A stretch of 64,000 nucleotides of DNA, from NCBI GenBank assembly GCA_902802585.1, contig CADCMR010000013.1:62001-126000 (forward strand), written 5' to 3'. This document shows positions 59,511 to 64,000 of this stretch, in pieces. The position numbers and the translations under genes are program-made. Position 1 is the first letter of the stretch. Every line of letters starts with the position of its first letter. The DNA is from an uncultured bacterium. GTDB lineage: Bacteria > Verrucomicrobiota > Lentisphaeria > Victivallales > UBA1829. The notes beneath the pieces are model-generated. The model was not told the DNA's origin and searched no databases. It saw only the letters and a list, made by a program, of their open reading frames with translations.

Positions 59511-62500
59511 TTATGAGATCACGGCGATGTTCTGCCAGGTGGTGAGCTGTTTGTCGTTGATCTGCCAGTAGCCGGTGAGTCCGGTGCCGGTGTTGCACCA
59601 CGCGATGTCGTCGGTACCGTCGGCATTGAAGTCGGCAACGCCCGCGAGCTTCCATTCGCTGGTCACGGCGCTGAGGATCGACCACGAGCTGAGGTAGCCG
59701 TCCGTGACGCCCCAGATGCCCACGACGCCGACGTCGTTGATCATGGCGATGTCGTGCGATCCGTTGCCGTCGAAGTCGCCGGAGCAGAGGAAATTCCATT
59801 CGTCGGGATTGGCGACGCTGACCATGCGCCAGTCGATCGGATCCTCGACGATCCACGTGCAGTATGCGTTGTAGGTCAGACCGCCTTCGCCCTCGAAGCT
59901 GTTGCGCCACAGCATGTCGCATTTGCCGTCGCCGTTGAAGTCGCCCGTGGAGACGCACTCCCATTCGGGCGAATAGCCGTTGATGAGTGTCCAGGTGACG
60001 CCGCTTTCCCAGTATCCAAGCAGTCCGACCGTCTCCGACGCGCCGGTCGGGTTTGCAATCAGGATGTCGTCCGAGCCGTTGCCGTTGAAATCGCCCGTGC
60101 CGAGGATATCCCAGCCCGCGTTCTTCAGGTTCAGGACCTGCGGCGTGAACGTGCCGTTTCCATTGGACATTTCGCCGACCACGTAGCCTTCCGTATTGAC
60201 GCGCAGGAAGTCGTCGAGGTTGTCATTGTTGAAGTCGCCCGTACCGACGACGTTCCAGCCGGGATCGAGCGTAAGACCGAGCCCCCACGGTTCGCCGTTC
60301 ATGTAGATCGTGACCGTGCTGTCCTTCTGCGCGGCAAGCGTGTCGAAGAGGTCGCCGTTGAAATCGCCGGTGAAGAACGGCATGGTTGCGGGCTGCGGAC
60401 CGGGCGCGCCGCCGACCGTGACGGACAGCGTGTTGTCGCCGCCCAGGTTCAGCGTGTACTCCTGGCCGCCGATGGTCGCGGTCCCGCCGACCGTGAGCGT
60501 ACCGAGTTCATCGCCGGAGGTGCTCACGACGGTGATGGTCTTGCTGAATCCCGCCGCGTTCTCCGCCAGGCTGTACGTGCCTTCCGTCTGCGCGCCGCCG
60601 ACCGTGAGCGTGTAGGTCGGTGTGCCCTTGACAACCGAAAGATTGGTCATGATCACAGGTTTTCCCGGACCGAGGGCGGAAATATCGAAATCAATAATGC
60701 CGTCATCGTAAACATTGATCGTTGCTCCGTCCGCGACCTTTATGCCGCCGGTAATCCTGCCGCCGGAGTAGATATGCATGGAACCACCTGTGATCACGTT
60801 GCAGTCGCTCGCCACTCCATGTATGATCAGCCCCCCGCCGGAACGGACGACAGCGAGACTTGCAATGCCGCCGGAACCTATGACCATCAGGCCGCCGCTC
60901 GCAACGGGGCAGTTGCTTGCGACACCGTCGTTATCGCAAAAGCCGTTGATGATCACATTCCTCATCGAACCGCCCGAGGAGACAGTGATGCTGCCTCCGG
61001 CATTGAGCGCGCACTGGTCCGCGAGTCCGTCTTTCAAAACAAACAGCCTGCCGCCGGAAAGGACCGTGGCCGCACTTCCCGCCGTGCCGCCGGAGAGGAG
61101 GACCAGAGTTCCGCCGGAAGAAACCCACCCCTGGAACGTCGCGGAACTGACAACCGCGTAGCCGCCGTTGTTGAGCGTGACCTTAGTCACTCTCATATTC
61201 CCATCCACACCCTTGACCCACATGGACGCGCCGGAGTTCAGCGTGATTTCGTTCGCGCTTACGGCGCTTCCGTAGAATGTGAGTCCGCCGCCGTCGTTGA
61301 GCGTGATATGATCCACGGCTCCGCCGGAAGAAACGTATACGGTGCCGGAGTTCACGACGGTGGAACGGATTTCGCCGCCGGAGAAGACATGGACGATCCC
61401 GCCCGAATCGACCGTGGTGTCGGTCGCCGCCCCGTGGTAGAGGACGTTCATGGACCCGCCGTTCATCACGGTCAGATCCGCACTGCCTTCGCCGATGTCC
61501 ATCCTGCCGGATTCGTTGAGCGTGGTGTATTGCGCCGCTGCACGGGACAGGATGGTCAGGATGCCTTCGTTGACGGTTGTGACGATGGCGGAGCCCCGGG
61601 AGGTGACCAGCATGGATGCGCCGGAGTCAAGCAGCACCTTGCTCATGATGCGGTTGTTGGCGAATTCGATTTCGCCGGAGCCGATGAACGAAACGTCCGT
61701 CATCATGCCGCCGTCGGCGGCGACGATTACGGAGCCGCCGGAGCCCAGGAGCACGGTGGTGTGCGAGAGTTTGCCGCCGGAAGAGACCGCGAGCAGACCG
61801 CCGCCGTTGACCTCGACGTCGGCGAGCGAGCCGTTTCCGGTCAGGTTGACCGTGCCGTTGCTGTTGACTGTGACGCCGGCCGCGGAACCACCGCTGGAAA
61901 CGTTCATCGTGCCGGAGGCATTGACCGCGATGTCGGTCGCCACGCCGCCGGAGCGGACAGTCAGGATGCCGTTGGTGTTGACGTTGACTTCGACGGCGAC
62001 GATGCCGGAGGAGATGACCTTTTCCGCATTGGTCAGGTCGCCGGTGAAGACCTCCGTTTTCTCGCCGACCGTGACGGACAGAACGCCGTCATTCGCCAGG
62101 TCCAGCGTGTAGGCGGTTTCGCCGATCGTGACGGTATTGCCGACCGTGAGCGTGCCGAGCTTCGTTCCGGCGGTGTTCACCACGGAGATCGACCGGTTGA
62201 ATCCGTTCGCGCCGGACGCCAGGGTGTAGGTCGCGTGCGCCTGGGCGGCGCCGACCGTGAGGGTGAAGACGGCGGTCGACGCGGCGTTGATGTTGTTCAT
62301 CCCGCCGATGAGCGCGGTGTTCGCCGCCGCGATGGCGGAGATGTCGAAGTCGACGATGCCGCCTGCGGAGACGGTGAGGGAATAGGCGGACCCGACCGGA
62401 TTGGCAGCGTCGAACGCCCCGGTGACCTTGCCGCCGCTGAAGACCGTAATGAGGGTGACATCCGCGCCGCGCACGAGCGAGAGGGTCGCGCCGGACGAGA

Positions 62501-64000
62501 TGCCGCAGCTGCGGAGGGAGCCTCCGGACAGGACGAATGCCTTTCCTCCGGAGAATACGTCGCCCGTGAGGAGTTTTCCGCCGGAGGAGAGCACGATGGA
62601 ACCGCCGGAGGAGACGGTGCAGGACTGTGCGCTGCCCGCCACGTTGAGTTTCCCGCCGGCATAGACCGTGATGCGGGTGGCGGTGGCTCCGGCGGACAGG
62701 GTTTCGACGCCGCGGAGCTCGCCGATCGTATGCCCCCCGCCGTTTTCGACGGTCATGGTCGCGCCGGACGAGATAACGACATTGTTCACCCTGCCGCCGG
62801 ACTTGACGATCTCCGTTCCGCGGATGGTCCCGTGGTCATGGTAGCCGCCATTTTCGACGCGGATCAGACCGCCGACTCCGACGTTGGCGCTGCTGGCACG
62901 GTCATAGAGATAAAGCGTGCCGCCGCCGTTGACCGTCGCGCTGTTCAGCGCACATCCGTCGTTAATTACGGCAGACGCGTTGCTGACGGTCAGGTTTTCC
63001 ACGCGTCCTCCGGAAGTGCCGCTGGTCCTGATGTGCATGATGCCGCCGAGCAGTTTGTCGTTGATGGATGTGCCGCCCGAAACCAGGATGTAGCCCGCGC
63101 TGTAGGTGTTGCCGACGGCGCTGCCGATCACCGTGACGGAGCCGCCGCTCACCGTGAACGAGGAGGCGCTGGCGCCGGAATGGATGTAAAGCGAACCGTC
63201 TCTCATAATGTTGGAGCCGAGGGCGACGCCGGCCGTCATGAGCACCATGGAGCCGCCGCTTATGACGGTATTGGACGCCACGCCCGCCCTGGAAACGCGC
63301 AGGAGGCCGCTGCTCACCGTCGCGGAGACGGCGGACCCGCCGGTCAGGATGTCGATCACGCCGCCGGATCCGTAGGCGTACAGGAGGACGCCGCCGCCGT
63401 CCGCGATCGCGGACCCGCCTTTCGTCACGGTCGTCGTCGTGGCGGTGCCGCCGGAACTGACGACCAGGATGCCGAAGGAACCGACGGTGTTGCCATGCCC
63501 GCTGCCGCCGTTGTGGATCGTCACGCTCGCGATGCCGACGCCGTTGCCGATCTGCGCCCCCTGCAGGCTTCCGCCGCTGGAAATGCTCGCGATCCCAGAT
63601 TCCAGGTTAACCGCGCTCGCCACGCCGCCGACGGTCAGCGCCAGCGTGCCGCCGGAGATGATGCGGACGGAGCTCGCGTAGCCTTTCACCAGCGCGCTGC
63701 CGATCATGCCGTTCCCCGTGAGACCGAGCGCGCCTCTCCCCGAGATGACCGCGTTGAACACGCGTCCGCCCACGGCGGCGACGACCCCGCTGGAGCCGAT
63801 GGTGGTGTTGTACACAGTGCCGCTGGTCAGGATGGCGAGGCTGCCGCCTGAAGTAATCCTGGCGGAGGAGTCCACGCCGCCCGCCTGGATGTTTTCGAGG
63901 CCGCCGGCATAAATGCTCGCGCCGCTGACGAGACCGCCGCTGAGGATGTTCACGACGCCCTTGCTCAGGATGATGGGGGAGTTTAGCGTTGCGCCTTTTG
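59511..64000 (-). CDS. giant SGG-repeat surface protein with FG-GAP-like C-terminus (5' end outside window)
   Basis: The frame is open to the window edge (first in-frame codons read KGATLNSPIILSKG), so at least 1,495 residues are coded and the N-terminus is missing. Two regions of short beta-solenoid repeats of about 18-22 residues (pattern S-G-G-x-x-x-x-x-x-x-x-G-G, as in AIDA-type adhesin repeats) each end in a ~90-residue module containing TLTVGAAQAHATYTLASGA or its close copy TLTVGGAQTEGTYSLAENA. The last ~260 residues hold six FG-GAP/VCBS-like units with calcium-loop motifs (TGDFNGDLFD, TGDFNNDNLDD, TGDFNGNGSDD, TGDFNGDGKCD, SGDFDGNGSHD, ADFNADGTDD). No autotransporter barrel follows. 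Expected to be secreted or surface bound, perhaps adhesive. Confidence 0.85.
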   Translation of the reverse strand, partial: KGATLNSPIILSKGVVNILSGGLVSGASIYAGGLENIQAGGVDSSARITSGGSLAILTSGTVYNTTIGSSGVVAAVGGRVFNAVISGRGALGLTGNGMIGSALVKGYASSVRIISGGTLALTVGGVASAVNLESGIASISSGGSLQGAQIGNGVGIASVTIHNGGSGHGNTVGSFGILVVSSGGTATTTTVTKGGSAIADGGGVLLYAYGSGGVIDILTGGSAVSATVSSGLLRVSRAGVASNTVISGGSMVLMTAGVALGSNIMRDGSLYIHSGASASSFTVSGGSVTVIGSAVGNTYSAGYILVSGGTSINDKLLGGIMHIRTSGTSGGRVENLTVSNASAVINDGCALNSATVNGGGTLYLYDRASSANVGVGGLIRVENGGYHDHGTIRGTEIVKSGGRVNNVVISSGATMTVENGGGHTIGELRGVETLSAGATATRITVYAGGKLNVAGSAQSCTVSSGGSIVLSSGGKLLTGDVFSGGKAFVLSGGSLRSCGISSGATLSLVRGADVTLITVFSGGKVTGAFDAANPVGSAYSLTVSAGGIVDFDISAIAAANTALIGGMNNINAASTAVFTLTVGAAQAHATYTLASGANGFNRSISVVNTAGTKLGTLTVGNTVTIGETAYTLDLANDGVLSVTVGEKTEVFTGDLTNAEKVISSGIVAVEVNVNTNGILTVRSGGVATDIAVNASGTMNVSSGGSAAGVTVNSNGTVNLTGNGSLADVEVNGGGLLAVSSGGKLSHTTVLLGSGGSVIVAADGGMMTDVSFIGSGEIEFANNRIMSKVLLDSGASMLVTSRGSAIVTTVNEGILTILSRAAAQYTTLNESGRMDIGEGSADLTVMNGGSMNVLYHGAATDTTVDSGGIVHVFSGGEIRSTVVNSGTVYVSSGGAVDHITLNDGGGLTFYGSAVSANEITLNSGASMWVKGVDGNMRVTKVTLNNGGYAVVSSATFQGWVSSGGTLVLLSGGTAGSAATVLSGGRLFVLKDGLADQCALNAGGSITVSSGGSMRNVIINGFCDNDGVASNCPVASGGLMVIGSGGIASLAVVRSGGGLIIHGVASDCNVITGGSMHIYSGGRITGGIKVADGATINVYDDGIIDFDISALGPGKPVIMTNLSVVKGTPTYTLTVGGAQTEGTYSLAENAAGFSKTITVVSTSGDELGTLTVGGTATIGGQEYTLNLGGDNTLSVTVGGAPGPQPATMPFFTGDFNGDLFDTLAAQKDSTVTIYMNGEPWGLGLTLDPGWNVVGTGDFNNDNLDDFLRVNTEGYVVGEMSNGNGTFTPQVLNLKNAGWDILGTGDFNGNGSDDILIANPTGASETVGLLGYWESGVTWTLINGYSPEWECVSTGDFNGDGKCDMLWRNSFEGEGGLTYNAYCTWIVEDPIDWRMVSVANPDEWNFLCSGDFDGNGSHDIAMINDVGVVGIWGVTDGYLSSWSILSAVTSEWKLAGVADFNADGTDDIAWCNTGTGLTGYWQINDKQLTTWQNIAVIS

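Noticed and set aside
59754..63851. A 1,365-codon plus-strand frame across the surface-protein gene
   Set aside because: It mirrors the SGG-repeat gene codon for codon on the other strand. Its product is an unbroken Arg/Asp/Gly/Ala-rich chain with no family motif. GC-rich genes with purine-first codons commonly leave such open antisense frames.

Overview
The window is a GC-rich, tightly packed bacterial chromosome segment. It fits a Gram-negative anaerobe of the PVC superphylum, most likely a Lentisphaerae/Victivallales-type gut or sediment bacterium. The pointers are a very long GreA-type factor (an enlarged GreA is also known in Chlamydiae), a giant surface protein built of 'SGG' repeats ending in FG-GAP/VCBS-like repeats, LPS-core genes (WaaP, HldA), an anaerobe-type hybrid cluster protein, a membrane pyrophosphatase and a GH95 fucosidase. 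The taxonomic placement is inference. Many promoters share one shape, TTGAAA-N17-TATAnT, which helped to fix several start codons.

Layout. 0-7.9 kb: tail of an ABC-F ATPase, glucuronate isomerase, an IS66-type transposase ORF that lacks its catalytic core, a flavoprotein, a giant GreA and a metallophosphoesterase. 7.9-16.1 kb: glnS, hcp, then a cell-envelope run (chagasin-like lipoprotein, WaaP kinase, nucleotidyltransferase-like protein, alkaline-phosphatase-fold enzyme, GT2). 16.1-19.7 kb: a covarying tandem hairpin repeat, a LacI regulator, a two-domain MarR regulator, and a small membrane protein behind a tetranucleotide repeat. 19.8-26.1 kb: membrane pyrophosphatase with an internal 63-bp duplication, an AT-rich orphan gene bracketed by two copies of a terminator, and valS. 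26.2-34.7 kb: rpoN coupled to a polytopic membrane protein, an S24-like regulator, tyrA-cupin, folB, and a three-gene DUF3990/DUF3791 cassette.

34.7-43 kb: a SEL1-repeat lipoprotein, then a TPP-riboswitch-controlled thiamine operon (thiC-thiM-thiE/HAD fusion-thiD-membrane protein) and a polytopic membrane protein. 43-46.6 kb: rpmJ-rpsM-rpsK-rpoA-rplQ (rpsD absent), followed by a tandem repeat/terminator array. 46.6-52.1 kb: a TonB/ExbD/ExbB-type energy system, a ROK kinase, hldA and maf. 52.1-64 kb: M20 peptidase, GH95 fucosidase, NhaC antiporter, a zinc-ribbon Ser/Thr kinase, and the 3' part of the giant surface protein, which is still open at the window edge.

The best candidates for something undescribed are the AT-rich orphan gene between duplicated terminators, the DUF3990/DUF3791 cassette, the ThiE-HAD fusion, the core-less IS66 ORF, and the structured repeats at 16.1 and 46.2 kb. 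No tRNA, rRNA or CRISPR array was seen.
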